Below, one piece after another: positions 37,745 to 45,856 of a stretch of DNA of 64,000 nt. Location of the stretch: assembly GCF_003443995.1 (NCBI RefSeq), contig NZ_QWEY01000001.1:186001-250000 (forward strand). Direction: 5' to 3'. A program made the translations under genes and the position numbers. The DNA is from Pseudotabrizicola alkalilacus (lineage in GTDB: Bacteria; Pseudomonadota; Alphaproteobacteria; Rhodobacterales; Rhodobacteraceae). Numbering within the stretch: position 1 is the first letter of the stretch; each line of letters begins with the position of its first letter. The notes beneath the pieces were generated by a model that made no database searches, was not told where the DNA came from, and worked only from the letters and a program-made list of their open reading frames with translations.

Positions 37745-38545
37745 TCAGCCCTGCTCGGGGAAACGCCAGTTTTCCGCCTCGGCGGCGATCCGGGCGGCGC
37801 AGGCCATGACCTGCCCTGCCTCTGCCTCAAGTGCTTCGAGCGAGGTGCGCGCGGTGGTCGATGTCACCGACAGCGCGCCCAGTACCCGCCCAGTGCGGGT
37901 CAGGATCGGCGCGGCGCAGCAGATGATCCCCGGCTCATGCTCTTCGCGGTCAAAGCCGTAGCCACGGGCGCGGATCGCGACCAGCTCGGCGCGCAGCCGG
38001 TCCGGGGTGTCGAGCGTCTGTTCGGTGAAACGGTGGAAGGACTGGCGGGCAAAGGCGGCCTCCATCGCGCTGTCGGACATGAAGGCCAGCATCGCCTTGC
38101 CCACCCCGGTGCAATAGGCGGGGCCGACCTTGCCGGCCTGTGAAAACATCTCGACCGGCTTGGCCGCGTTGCATTTGTCCACATAAAGCACCTGCCCCTG
38201 ATCCATCTGCGCCAGATGCACGGTCTCGCCGGTCTGGCGGGCAAGATCGGTGATGTAAGGGCGGGCTATCGGGGCAAGGGAGCTTTGCGCCCAGGCCGCA
38301 TGCGCCAGCCGCACCAGCCGCATGCCCATGGTGTAGGTGCCGCGATCACTGTCATACGCCAACATCCCCTGATTGGTCAGCGTTTGCAGAAAGCGGTAGA
38401 GCGTCGCCTTGGGGTAGGGGGCGGTGTCCAGCAGGTCGGAAAAGCGCACGGGTTGGCCATGGCTTGCCACCATATCCAGCACATCCAGCGCTTTGCCAAC
38501 GGTTCCGTCCGCGTGTCCCCCGTCCGCCTGTTTGTCACCTGCCAT
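37745..38545 (-). CDS. IclR-family transcriptional regulator (likely of the galactoside cluster)
   Basis: 266 residues. The N-terminal winged helix has the recognition region PYPKATLYRFLQTLTNQGML, and the C-terminal ligand domain contains GPAYCTGVGKAMLAF and PGIICCAAPILTRTGRVLGALSV. IclR proteins bind sugar-acid or aromatic effectors and usually repress a divergent operon. ATG 38545 has AGGAGAAG upstream and gives a normal length. The gene diverges from the alpha-galactosidase/galactonate genes, and a 23-bp inverted repeat in the spacer is a good operator candidate. Confidence 0.87.
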   Translation of the reverse strand: MAGDKQADGGHADGTVGKALDVLDMVASHGQPVRFSDLLDTAPYPKATLYRFLQTLTNQGMLAYDSDRGTYTMGMRLVRLAHAAWAQSSLAPIARPYITDLARQTGETVHLAQMDQGQVLYVDKCNAAKPVEMFSQAGKVGPAYCTGVGKAMLAFMSDSAMEAAFARQSFHRFTEQTLDTPDRLRAELVAIRARGYGFDREEHEPGIICCAAPILTRTGRVLGALSVTSTTARTSLEALEAEAGQVMACAARIAAEAENWRFPEQG

Positions 38546-38614
38546 CCGCTTCTCCTGAACCTGCCGCCGTTGACACTGCGCAGGATAGCAGCCATAATTC
38601 TCATTATTCAAGAC

Positions 38615-38637
38615 TTAGTTTCAAATGCTGGAACTAA
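38615..38637. promoter_or_regulatory. Candidate IclR operator
   Basis: An inverted repeat with arms TTAGTTTCA and TGGAACTAA (eight of nine positions complementary) separated by AATGC. It lies between the iclR-type gene and the divergent galactoside operon, in locally A+T-rich DNA. GTTTCA/TGGAAC half-sites are typical of IclR/KdgR-type operators. Confidence 0.55.
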
Positions 38638-38652
38638 ACAAAGGGGGAAGCA

Positions 38653-38703
38653 ATGGCCGGTCGAGCAGAGCGCAGCGTGACGGGGTGGAGCGTCGGGCCA
38701 TGA
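38653..38703 (+). other. Possible 16-codon leader ORF upstream of the YjbR-like gene
   Basis: ATG 38653 has an excellent ribosome-binding site (AAGGGGGAAG) and a 16-codon frame (MAGRAERSVTGWSVGP) whose stop overlaps the next ATG as ATGA. It may be a coupling leader peptide or the remnant of an older gene start. The evidence is only the ribosome-binding site and the overlap. Confidence 0.3.
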
Positions 38704-39059
38704 CCGACGGCTTGCGTGCCCGTGTGGCGGCCATTGCCTCTGCCCTGCCGGGGGCGGCAGTCGATGACCCTTGGGGTGGCGGCCGTGAGGCGTGGAAGGT
38801 GGGCGGCAAGATGTTTGCCTGCATCGGGGCCGCGTTGCCCGGCGTTGCGGTGAAATGCCCCGACACCGAAACCGCCACCATGCTGATCGAGGCCGGGGTG
38901 GCTGAGCGGGCGCCCTATTTCCACAAAAGCTGGGTCAAGCTACCGGAAAGCGCCGATGACGCCGAACTGCGGCATCGTCTGCTGACATCGTATCGCCTTG
39001 TGCGCGCCGGGCTTCCGACCCGGCTGCGCAAGGACTTGCCCGAACCGCCGGAGGCCTGA
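38700..39059 (+). CDS. MmcQ/YjbR family DNA-binding-like protein
   Basis: 119 residues, YjbR fold. The segments AAVDDPWGGGREAWKVGGKMFACIG, VAVKCPDTETATMLIE, APYFHKSWVKLPES and LLTSYRLVRAGLPTRLRKDL are the recognisable parts of this family, whose members bind DNA weakly or have unknown roles. It precedes the alpha-galactosidase gene on the same strand, separated by a GC-rich hairpin, and may not be functionally linked to sugar catabolism. ATG 38700 overlaps a short upstream frame. Confidence 0.8.
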   Translation: MTDGLRARVAAIASALPGAAVDDPWGGGREAWKVGGKMFACIGAALPGVAVKCPDTETATMLIEAGVAERAPYFHKSWVKLPESADDAELRHRLLTSYRLVRAGLPTRLRKDLPEPPEA

Positions 39060-39082
39060 GATGGGGTTCGGCACACTCCTCC

Positions 39083-39106
39083 GCCGCCCGGCCTGCGCCG
39101 GGCGGC
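39083..39106 (+). terminator. GC-rich hairpin between yjbR-like gene and alpha-galactosidase gene
   Basis: A perfect 10-bp stem, GCCGCCCGGC / GCCGGGCGGC, with loop CTGC, and no T-tract. It could attenuate read-through into the alpha-galactosidase gene. A 45-codon frame spans it (39061-39198, beginning MGFGTLLRRP), but I see nothing protein-like in it. Confidence 0.45.
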
Positions 39107-39197
39107 CGGGCAACAGCGCCTTTCCGGCGGCGCTTGTGCAGCGTTTTCCACCGCGGCAGCGGGTCTTTGCCGGGCTGATTTTGGAGGCAGTGACGTG

Positions 39198-41264
39198 ATG
39201 CAGTGGCGGATGGATGCGGGGGTGCAGACCCTTGCGCTGACCTCGGATGGCGGCGTGCCGTTGGTGATCTACTGGGGCGCGCGGTTGCCCGAGGCCGAAG
39301 ATCTGGCGCAACTCGCCGCCTCGACCCGGCACGACCTGACCGGCGGCATGTTGGATCAGTTGTCCGCTCTGACCCTGACGCCGGAGTCGGGGCGGGCCTT
39401 TGCCGGTCAGCCGGGGCTGATCTGCGCCGAAGCGGATGGCACGCCGCTGCATCCGCTGTTCATCTTTGACCGGGCGGAGCGCCATGCGGACCGCCTCACC
39501 TTGATCAGCCAGGCCCCCGGCCTGACCCTGTCGCACCGGATCACTGCGCAGCCGACCGGGATGTTCACCCTGCAGACGGTGCTGGAGGCCGCGCGCGACA
39601 TTCGCGTGCTCTGGCTCGCCGCGCCGGTGCTGCCTGCGCCGCAGGCGGCGGATCACATGATCGATGTGCATGGCCGCTGGGTGCGGGAGTTTCATCTGAA
39701 CCACGTGGCCTGGACCACTGGCATCCGCGCGCGCGAGGCGCGCACCGGGCGGTCAGGGCATGAACACCCGCCCTATCTGATCCTGCCGGAAACCGGCTGC
39801 ACCAACACCCAAGGCGGTGCTTTTGCGCTGCATTATGCGTGGTCGGGCGGGCACCGGATGCTGGCCGAGGAATTGCCCGATGGCCGCCGTCAGGTGCAGT
39901 TCGGCGCGCCCTTAGGGGCGGAAACGGTGGCGGCACAGCGGTTTGAGACGGCGGAGCTGGTGGCGGTTTACTCTGATACCGGGCTGAACGGCATCGCGGC
40001 TGCATTTCAGCGCGACATCCGCGACAGGGTGATAACGTGGCCCAACCCCGCCCGCCCGCGCCCGGTGCATTACAACTGTTGGGAGGCGATCTATTTTGAC
40101 CACAGCCTCGCCGATCTGACGCAGATCGCCGACCGCGCCGCCGCCTTGGGGGCCGAGCGCTTTGTGCTGGATGACGGCTGGTTTGGGCGGCGCGATGACG
40201 ACACCCGGTCTTTGGGCGACTGGACCATCGACCGCAGCAAATGGCCCGACGGGTTGCAGCCGCTGATTGCGCATGTGCAGTCCTTGGGCATGACCTTTGG
40301 TCTGTGGTTCGAGCCGGAAATGGTCAACCCCGACTCTGACCTCTGCCGCGCGCATCCCGATTGGGTGCTGGGGCCGCTGGATCAGGTGACCGGGCGCAAT
40401 CAGCTGGTGCTGGATCTGGCGCGGGCCGAGGTGCGCGATTATCTGTTCGACGCGGTGTCGGCGGTCCTGTCCGATCATGCCATCGACTATGTCAAATGGG
40501 ATCACAACCGCCTGTTGCCGGTGGTCGACTCGGCCCAGACCTATGGCGCTTATGACCTGTTCGACCGGCTGCGCACCGCGCATCCGGGGGTGGAGATCGA
40601 AAGCTGTGCATCGGGTGGCGGGCGGATTGATGCGGGGATCCTGGCGCGTACCCACCGGGTCTGGCTGTCGGATTGCATCGATGCAGAAGAGCGGTTGCGG
40701 ATGCAGCATGATGCCGCGCTGTTCCTGCCGTCCTGTGTGACCGGCAGCCATGTCGGTGCAGAACACAGCCACACCACGGGCCGCGCCTTGCCGATGGCGT
40801 TCCGGGCATGGGTGGCGGCGCAGCGGCATTTCGGGTTCGAGATGGACCCGCGCCGGATTTCTGACGGCGATGCTGCGGTGCTGACCGAGGTGGCAGCGTG
40901 GTACAAGGCCAACCGCGACTGGATGATGGCGGGCACCATCCTGCGGCTGGACAGCGCCGACCCGAGCGTCACGGCCGAGATGCAGTTGGCGGAGGGTGGC
41001 GGGCGCTTTGTGGTCTTTGCCGGGCAGAATGCGCAAAGCGTGCACAGCCTGCCGCGCCCGTTGCGGCTGACCGGGCTCGACCCGGCGGCGCGCTACCGGA
41101 TCACCTTGCGCAACGCGGCCGATGCGCCGCCGCAGTCGCGCGGGCCGAATGCGCTGAAAGTCGCGCCGCTGACGCTGACCGGGCAGGTGCTGATGGGGCA
41201 GGGAATTTTGCTGCCTGTGGCATGGCCCGCGACGATGTGGGTGATAGAAGGAGAGCGGCTATGA
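39198..41264 (+). CDS. Alpha-galactosidase, glycoside hydrolase family 36
   Basis: About 688 residues with the GH36 three-domain plan: an N-terminal beta-sandwich (to about 280), a TIM barrel and a small C-terminal beta domain. Barrel motifs include VLDDGWFGRRDDD, GLWFEPEMVNPDSDL, the nucleophile aspartate in YVKWDHNR, the SCASGGGRID loop, and the likely acid/base aspartate in WLSDCIDAEER. It removes alpha-1,6-galactose from melibiose/raffinose-type sugars. No signal peptide, so it acts in the cytoplasm. GTG 39195 is an alternative start, seven bases after GGAGG. The stop overlaps the kinase ATG. Confidence 0.92.
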   Translation: MQWRMDAGVQTLALTSDGGVPLVIYWGARLPEAEDLAQLAASTRHDLTGGMLDQLSALTLTPESGRAFAGQPGLICAEADGTPLHPLFIFDRAERHADRLTLISQAPGLTLSHRITAQPTGMFTLQTVLEAARDIRVLWLAAPVLPAPQAADHMIDVHGRWVREFHLNHVAWTTGIRAREARTGRSGHEHPPYLILPETGCTNTQGGAFALHYAWSGGHRMLAEELPDGRRQVQFGAPLGAETVAAQRFETAELVAVYSDTGLNGIAAAFQRDIRDRVITWPNPARPRPVHYNCWEAIYFDHSLADLTQIADRAAALGAERFVLDDGWFGRRDDDTRSLGDWTIDRSKWPDGLQPLIAHVQSLGMTFGLWFEPEMVNPDSDLCRAHPDWVLGPLDQVTGRNQLVLDLARAEVRDYLFDAVSAVLSDHAIDYVKWDHNRLLPVVDSAQTYGAYDLFDRLRTAHPGVEIESCASGGGRIDAGILARTHRVWLSDCIDAEERLRMQHDAALFLPSCVTGSHVGAEHSHTTGRALPMAFRAWVAAQRHFGFEMDPRRISDGDAAVLTEVAAWYKANRDWMMAGTILRLDSADPSVTAEMQLAEGGGRFVVFAGQNAQSVHSLPRPLRLTGLDPAARYRITLRNAADAPPQSRGPNALKVAPLTLTGQVLMGQGILLPVAWPATMWVIEGERL

Positions 41265-42175
41265 GGCCGGACCAAACTGCCGTGAACTGGATCGCCGTCG
41301 ATTGGGGCACGTCTAATCTGAGGGTCTGGGCAATGGGGGCCGAGGGCATCATCGGTACGGCCTCGTCTGATGATGGTATGGGGCAACTCTCACCGGATCA
41401 GTTTGAACCGGCGCTGCTGGCGCTGATCGCGCCGTGGCTGGGCAAAGGCGTGACGCCTGTGATCGCCTGCGGCATGGTTGGCAGCCGTCAAGGCTGGCAT
41501 GAGGCACCGTATCGCGCCGTTCCCTGCCCGCCGCTGGACCGCGCCGGGCTGGTGCAGGTGCCGGTGCAGGATGCGCGGATCACGCTGCATCTGGTGCCGG
41601 GGCTGAAGCAGATGAAACCCGCCGATGTGATGCGGGGCGAGGAAACCCAGATTGCCGGGGCTTTGGCGCTGCACCCTGCGTTTGATGGCGTGATGTGCCT
41701 GCCCGGCACCCATTCCAAATGGGCGCAGATCAGCGCGGGCGAGGTGGTCAGCTTTCAGACCTATATGACCGGCGAGCTGTTTGCGCTCTTGTCGGAAAAA
41801 TCGGTGCTGCGGCATGGGATGACGGGCAAGGGCTGGGATGACGCCGGGTTTGAGGCTGGCCTCTCCGCCGCCCTGTCACGCCCCGACCGGATCGGCGCGC
41901 AACTGTTCAGCCTGCGCGCCGAAGGTCTGCTGGCCGGGCTGTCCCCCGAACAGGAGCGGGCGCGGCTGTCGGGCCTGCTGATCGGTGTCGAACTGGCCGC
42001 TGCGAAACCCTATTGGCTGGGCCAGCCGGTCACCCTGATCGGCGACGAGTCTTTGTGCCAACTCTACGCCCGCGCCCTGTCGGTGCAGGGGGTGGAGGCG
42101 CGGCTTTTGCCCGCCACCGAATGCACTCTGGCGGGGCTGGCCAGCCTTGCCCGCCCCTTGGAGACCACATCATGA
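41261..42175 (+). CDS. dgoK: 2-dehydro-3-deoxygalactonokinase
   Basis: 304 residues, DgoK family of the ASKHA kinase fold. The N-terminal phosphate-binding loop is [15 protein letters not shown]. Further family segments are [39 protein letters not shown] and [13 protein letters not shown]. It phosphorylates 2-keto-3-deoxygalactonate to KDPGal. It is coupled by ATGA overlaps to the alpha-galactosidase gene upstream and the aldolase gene downstream, which supports a galactose/galactonate pathway rather than a glucose one. Confidence 0.92.
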   Translation: MRPDQTAVNWIAVDWGTSNLRVWAMGAEGIIGTASSDDGMGQLSPDQFEPALLALIAPWLGKGVTPVIACGMVGSRQGWHEAPYRAVPCPPLDRAGLVQVPVQDARITLHLVPGLKQMKPADVMRGEETQIAGALALHPAFDGVMCLPGTHSKWAQISAGEVVSFQTYMTGELFALLSEKSVLRHGMTGKGWDDAGFEAGLSAALSRPDRIGAQLFSLRAEGLLAGLSPEQERARLSGLLIGVELAAAKPYWLGQPVTLIGDESLCQLYARALSVQGVEARLLPATECTLAGLASLARPLETTS

Positions 42176-42780
42176 CCCATCGCAACCTGATTGCCATTCT
42201 GCGGGGCATCACCCCGCGCGATGCCGTGCCGGTGGCCGAGGCGCTGGTGGCCGCCGGGATCACCCGGATCGAGGTGCCGCTGAACTCGCCCGACCCGCTG
42301 GTGTCGGTGGCCGCCATGGCGCAGGCGATGCAGGGTCGGGCGCAGATCGGCGCGGGCACCGTGCTGAGCGTGGCGGATGTCCGGGCGGTGCAACAGGCGG
42401 GCGGCACGCTGATCGTCTCGCCCAATTGCAACCCGGATGTGATCGCGGCCACCAAAGCCTGCGGCATGGCATCCTGGCCGGGTGTGATGACACCCACCGA
42501 ATGCTTTGCCGCGCTGGAGGCCGGGGCGGATGGGCTGAAGATCTTTCCAGCCTCGCTGATCGGTCCCGAAGGGGTCAGGGCGATGCTGGCGGTTTTGCCG
42601 CCCGAGACTTCGGTCTATGCTGTGGGCGGCGCGGGGGCGGACAATTTCGCCGACTGGCTCCGCGCCGGGGCCGATGGCTTTGGCATCGGCACCGCGATCT
42701 ATAGTCCCGGCCTGTCGGCTGCCGATGTTGCAGCGCGCGCGCAGGTCATTGTCAAAGCTTATGATGAGGCCGTCGCATGA
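42172..42780 (+). CDS. dgoA: 2-dehydro-3-deoxy-6-phosphogalactonate aldolase
   Basis: 202 residues, KDPG/KDPGal aldolase fold. The general base glutamate is in [11 protein letters not shown], the Schiff-base lysine in GLKIFPAS, and [12 protein letters not shown] and SPNCNPDVI are typical. The start [15 protein letters not shown] matches DgoA rather than Eda. It splits KDPGal to pyruvate and glyceraldehyde 3-phosphate. It follows dgoK with an ATGA overlap and precedes the SMP-30 gene with another, so three consecutive genes are translationally coupled. Confidence 0.92.
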   Translation: MTHRNLIAILRGITPRDAVPVAEALVAAGITRIEVPLNSPDPLVSVAAMAQAMQGRAQIGAGTVLSVADVRAVQQAGGTLIVSPNCNPDVIAATKACGMASWPGVMTPTECFAALEAGADGLKIFPASLIGPEGVRAMLAVLPPETSVYAVGGAGADNFADWLRAGADGFGIGTAIYSPGLSAADVAARAQVIVKAYDEAVA

Positions 42781-43607
42781 CTCTGTTCAACGCCACCCAA
42801 TGCACCCTTGGCGAAGGCCCGCTCTGGCATCCCGAACGGGGGGAGCTGCTGTGGTTCGACATTGTCGGACGCCGCCTGCATTCGGCCAGCAGCTACTGGC
42901 AGTTTGGCGAAATGGTCAGTGCGGCAGGCTGGGTCAGCCGCGATGTGCTGCTGATCGCGTCCGAGTCGCGGTTGTTCCGCTATGATCTGGACACCGGTGC
43001 CGAGGAAACGCTGTGCATGCTGGAGGCGGACAGCCCGGCAACGCGGTCGAACGATGGCCGCGCCGACCCGATGGGTGGGTTCTGGATCGGTACCATGGCC
43101 AAGGCCGAGGCCAAGGGCGCAGGTGCGTTCTACCGCTACTACAAGGGAGAGTTGCGCAAGCTGTGGGACGGGATCACCGTGACCAATGCGCAGTGCTTTG
43201 TCCCCGATGGTCGCACCGCCTATTTCAGCGACACGCCCACGCATCAGGTGATGCGCGTGGCGCTGGATGCCGAGGGCTGGCCCTGTGCGGCACCCGAGGT
43301 CGCTTTGGATTTCACCGCGCAGGGCTGGTATCCGGATGGTGCGGTGACCGATGCGGCGGGCAATCTGTGGATCGCGTTCTGGGGGCGTGGCTGTGTCGAG
43401 GGCTATTCGCCGACAGGGGAAAAGCTGGCGACCTATGACTTCCCCTGCCCGCAAACCACCTGTCCGGCGCTGGGGGGGGCTGACTTCAGCCAGCTTTATT
43501 GCACCTCTGCCGCGCGGGATCTGACCGATGGCAACCCGGCCAATGGCCAGACCTTTGTGCTGGACACCGGCATCCGGGGCCGTGCCGAGCCGCGCGTCCT
43601 GCTCTGA
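42777..43607 (+). CDS. SMP-30/gluconolactonase-like lactonase (probable galactonolactonase)
   Basis: 276 residues, a six-bladed beta-propeller of the SMP-30/LRE family. The metal ligands are recognisable: glutamate in [11 protein letters not shown], the [17 protein letters not shown] segment, asparagine in TVTNAQCF and aspartate in [14 protein letters not shown]. Such enzymes hydrolyse sugar lactones. The operon context (DgoK, DgoA, alpha-galactosidase) suggests galactono-1,4-lactone as substrate, by inference. It is the last gene of the IclR-linked set, with a 74-bp gap to the permease gene. Confidence 0.87.
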   Translation: MTLFNATQCTLGEGPLWHPERGELLWFDIVGRRLHSASSYWQFGEMVSAAGWVSRDVLLIASESRLFRYDLDTGAEETLCMLEADSPATRSNDGRADPMGGFWIGTMAKAEAKGAGAFYRYYKGELRKLWDGITVTNAQCFVPDGRTAYFSDTPTHQVMRVALDAEGWPCAAPEVALDFTAQGWYPDGAVTDAAGNLWIAFWGRGCVEGYSPTGEKLATYDFPCPQTTCPALGGADFSQLYCTSAARDLTDGNPANGQTFVLDTGIRGRAEPRVLL

Positions 43608-43656
43608 CTCCGGCTGCGGGACGCTCTTTACTTCGCATGCCCACACGATCAGAACG

Positions 43657-43677
43657 GCCCCGCATTCCTTGTGGGGC
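43657..43677 (+). promoter_or_regulatory. Hairpin covering the ribosome-binding region of the TSUP gene
   Basis: GCCCCGCA and TGTGGGGC form an 8-bp stem (one G-U pair) with loop TTCCT, ending four bases before the ATG. The only SD-like GGGG is in the 3' arm, so folding would hide it. It could equally be a weak terminator of the upstream operon. Confidence 0.4.
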
Positions 43678-43681
43678 TGAT

Positions 43682-44446
43682 ATGTTTGAAGTGACTGCCG
43701 ATCTTGTCGCCCTGCTGATCATGGCCGCCTTTGTCGCCGGCTTTGTCGATGCCATCGCGGGTGGCGGCGGGCTGATCACGGTGCCGGCGCTGCTGCTGGC
43801 CGGGGCGAACCCGGTGGAGGCGCTGGCGACCAACAAGCTGCAGGGCAGCTTTGGGTCGGGCACGGCGATGATCAGCTATGCCCGCGCGGGGCATGTCCGG
43901 CTGCGGGATCAGGCCGGGATGGCGTTGGTCAGTCTGCTGGCGGGGGCGGGTGGCGCGCTGGTGGCGCATCTGATCCCGGCCGAGGTGCTGCGGGTGATCA
44001 TGCCGGTGGTGCTGGTCGCGGTCGCGCTGTTCTTTGCCATCAAGCCGGGGCTGACCGATCTGGACCGGGTGCAGCGGATGGGGCCGGGGGTGTTCACCTT
44101 TACCGCCGTGCCGTTGATTGCGGCCTATGACGGGTTTTTCGGCCCCGGTACGGGCAGCTTTTTCATGATCGGGTTCATTATGCTGGCGGGGTATGGGGTG
44201 CTGAAGGCGACCGCCCATACCAAGCTTTTGAACTTTGCCTCCAACCTTGGCTCGCTGGCGGTGTTCGTGTTTTCGGGGGCGACCTGGTGGGCGGTGGGGC
44301 TGGTGATGGCTCTGGCCCAGACGGCGGGGGCGGTGTTGGGGGCGCGGCTGGCGATGCGGGTGGGGGCACGGCTGATCAAGCCGCTGCTGGTCACCACATC
44401 GACCCTGATGGCGGCCCGGCTGCTGTGGCAGGTCTGGGGCGTGTAA
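43682..44446 (+). CDS. TSUP (TauE/SafE) family membrane permease
   Basis: 254 residues with about eight transmembrane helices in two inverted repeats. The signatures are the paired GGGG/GPGTG loops: FVDAIAGGGGLITVPALLLAG in the first half and YDGFFGPGTGSFFMIGFI in the second, followed by KATAHTKLLNFASNLGSL. TSUP proteins move sulfite, sulfonates or other organic anions; the substrate cannot be told. It is not in overlap with the galactose operon and has its own strong terminator downstream. Confidence 0.87.
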   Translation: MFEVTADLVALLIMAAFVAGFVDAIAGGGGLITVPALLLAGANPVEALATNKLQGSFGSGTAMISYARAGHVRLRDQAGMALVSLLAGAGGALVAHLIPAEVLRVIMPVVLVAVALFFAIKPGLTDLDRVQRMGPGVFTFTAVPLIAAYDGFFGPGTGSFFMIGFIMLAGYGVLKATAHTKLLNFASNLGSLAVFVFSGATWWAVGLVMALAQTAGAVLGARLAMRVGARLIKPLLVTTSTLMAARLLWQVWGV

Positions 44447-44519
44447 CACAGGGGGAAGTTTTTGAGATCGTTTGATTTCAATGGGTTGATGGTGCGGAAT
44501 TAAGGGATTCTTAACCGTT

Positions 44520-44559
44520 GACCGGGCCGCACAGTCAAAGTCGCGCGGCCCGGTCTTTT
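44520..44559 (+). terminator. Rho-independent terminator after the TSUP gene
   Basis: An 11-bp stem, GACCGGGCCGC / GCGGCCCGGTC, with a 14-base loop, immediately followed by TTTTG. It is about 75 bases after the TSUP stop on the same strand and is one of the clearest terminators in the window. Confidence 0.85.
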
Positions 44560-44663
44560 GTCCTGCCCGTGTGTACCCGGCACATGGCAGCTGAGGGGTA
44601 AGTGCCCCAGAGTGCTGCGCCGGGCGGCGATGCCAGATCGCGGAAAGTCAGCGGATCAGCCTG

Positions 44664-44927
44664 TCATGTGCCCTGATTGTCGAGTTGAGCACGGACCGAA
44701 AGCCGCCCGCGTTTCGAGATGCGGTAGGGACTCCCCGCGTGGGATTCGATCAGCCGTTTTCGCCGCAATTTGCCGAAGACCGTGAGATCGAAATCGGAAA
44801 GGATCATCCCTTCGCGCGTGACGCAGGTGACAGCGGTTACTTTGGGGCCATTGCCCCGCTCGTGCAGGATGCGGCCACCAAGGGCCAGAACGTGCAGGGC
44901 ACGCTGTTCATTCTTTGAGATATTCAT
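44664..44927 (-). CDS. yjhX: YjhX family protein (UPF0386)
   Basis: 87 residues closely resembling YjhX: NISKNEQRALHVLALGGRI at the start, TCVTREGMILSDFDLTVFGKLRRKRLIES in the middle and GSPYRISKRGRLSVRAQLDNQ at the end. E. coli YjhX has been described as a toxin that inhibits topoisomerase I, but most homologues, as here, stand alone without the YjhQ acetyltransferase antitoxin, so a toxin role is doubtful. ATG 44927 begins the conserved part. Its 5' region contains hairpins and a terminator-like element. Confidence 0.88.
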   Translation of the reverse strand: MNISKNEQRALHVLALGGRILHERGNGPKVTAVTCVTREGMILSDFDLTVFGKLRRKRLIESHAGSPYRISKRGRLSVRAQLDNQGT

Positions 44928-44950
44928 GGAAGTCTCTTGTGAAAGACGTG

Positions 44951-44978
44951 AAAAAACTCCGGGCGCGCAGGCACCCGG
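44951..44978 (-). terminator. Terminator/attenuator just upstream of yjhX
   Basis: Read on the minus strand: CCGGGTGC, loop CTGC, GCGCCCGG (8-bp stem with one G-U pair), then AG and a run of six T. It ends 24 bases before the yjhX start, so an upstream transcript would end before yjhX unless the structure is relieved. Confidence 0.6.
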
Positions 44979-44995
44979 CGGCTTTGGTTTCACGC

Positions 44996-45018
44996 GGCTC
45001 TCTGAGGCTCAGAGAGCC
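44996..45018 (-). other. Perfect hairpin in the yjhX leader
   Basis: A 10-bp stem, GGCTCTCTGA / TCAGAGAGCC, with a 3-base loop. It starts directly after the stop of a six-codon frame (MSELVT, 45039 to 45019, minus strand) that has GGAG five bases before its ATG. Together with the terminator that follows, this looks like a leader/attenuator or a small RNA. Confidence 0.45.
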
Positions 45019-45212
45019 TTAGGTCACAAGCTCTGACATAAAGACTCCGTTGTCCGGGCGACGCAGTGTGTCGTCGCACGCATGAGAATTTAGGAGAGAC
45101 GTGTCGGGGATGCAAGCCTGCGGAGGGGGCCGCCCGGCAAGATCCAGAGCGGACTGACCAGCCTGTGCCTCAAGGCCGGGCGCAAGCGGCAAGGTACAGG
45201 GGAGAGGATAGG

Positions 45213-45238
45213 AAGGCTGCCTGCCGAAGGGCCTTTTT
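45213..45238 (+). terminator. Terminator-like hairpin without an upstream gene
   Basis: AAGGC pairs with GCCTT and CCT with AGG inside, with a 2-base bulge, followed by a T-run (TTTTTGC). It is oriented on the + strand, where the 250 bases upstream hold no gene, so it may end an unannotated small RNA. Confidence 0.35.
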
Positions 45239-45408
45239 GCAGTCAAATGACGCTGAATGGTGGCAAATGCGGGCCAGTTGGATTGCCGTAATGCAATTTT
45301 AAGGCGACCTGACTGTCACAATTCCGTTATCCTTTGGGCATGGGCGGCGCGATGTCGCCCCAAGCTGACGCCTCAGATCAGTGCCAATTGCCAACAAAGG
45401 AGAACAAG

Positions 45409-45843
45409 ATGCCGGGGAAAATACTGGTTGCCGTTGACGGCAGCGACGCGGGGGAGCGGGCTTTGGCCTTTGCTCATGCCCGTGCGCGTCAGGACGGGGG
45501 ATCGCTCATGCTGGTGCATGTGCTGGAATGGTCGCCCTATACCTTTCTGACCAAGGAAGAGCTGGAAGAGCGCCACGCGCGGCGCAAGCAGGAACTGGCG
45601 CGGGCAGAGGCGGCGATCATCGCGCCATTGGCCGCGAAGTATCAGGGTCAGGGTGTCGGGATCGAGACCGCGATCAAATACGGCCATGTGACGGAAACGA
45701 TCTGCGAGGTTGCTGCCGAGATCGGAGCGACCGAGATTGTCACCGGCCGCACCGGCAATTCGGGCGTGATGTCGCGCGTGTTTGGTTCCGTCGCAGGCAC
45801 GCTGGCGCAGATCGCGCCGGTGCCATGCACCATCGTCCCGTAA
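45409..45843 (+). CDS. Universal stress protein (UspA family)
   Basis: 144 residues, single Usp domain. The ATP-binding residues are visible in [15 protein letters not shown] at the start and in the C-terminal [22 protein letters not shown] loop (G-x2-G-x9-G-S type). It probably binds ATP and supports survival under stress or growth arrest. ATG 45409 has AAAGGAG six bases upstream. It is followed after 13 bases by the AGCS symporter gene, so the two form an operon. Confidence 0.9.
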   Translation: MPGKILVAVDGSDAGERALAFAHARARQDGGSLMLVHVLEWSPYTFLTKEELEERHARRKQELARAEAAIIAPLAAKYQGQGVGIETAIKYGHVTETICEVAAEIGATEIVTGRTGNSGVMSRVFGSVAGTLAQIAPVPCTIVP

Positions 45844-45856
45844 GGAGACCCCTGAG

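Larger units (their letters stand above)
44928..45408. other. Gene-free 480-bp region with several RNA hairpins
   Basis: No convincing coding frame on either strand. On the minus strand there are a six-codon frame (45019-45039), a perfect hairpin and a terminator just ahead of yjhX. On the + strand there is a terminator-like element at 45213-45238 with no gene before it. GCGACG / CGTCGC around 45058-45077 can also pair. The last 70 bases are the upstream region of the universal stress gene. Confidence 0.55.

Noticed and set aside
39061-39198. A 45-codon frame between the yjbR-like gene and the alpha-galactosidase gene
   Set aside because: It is built around a perfect GC-rich hairpin and has no protein-like features, although GGAGG precedes it.
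44664-44927. A toxin-antitoxin pair with yjhX
   Set aside because: No yjhQ-like acetyltransferase or other antitoxin gene is adjacent; the gene stands alone.
45066-45302. A 78-codon frame in the yjhX upstream region
   Set aside because: The peptide is basic and repetitive and crosses a terminator-like hairpin; no start signal.
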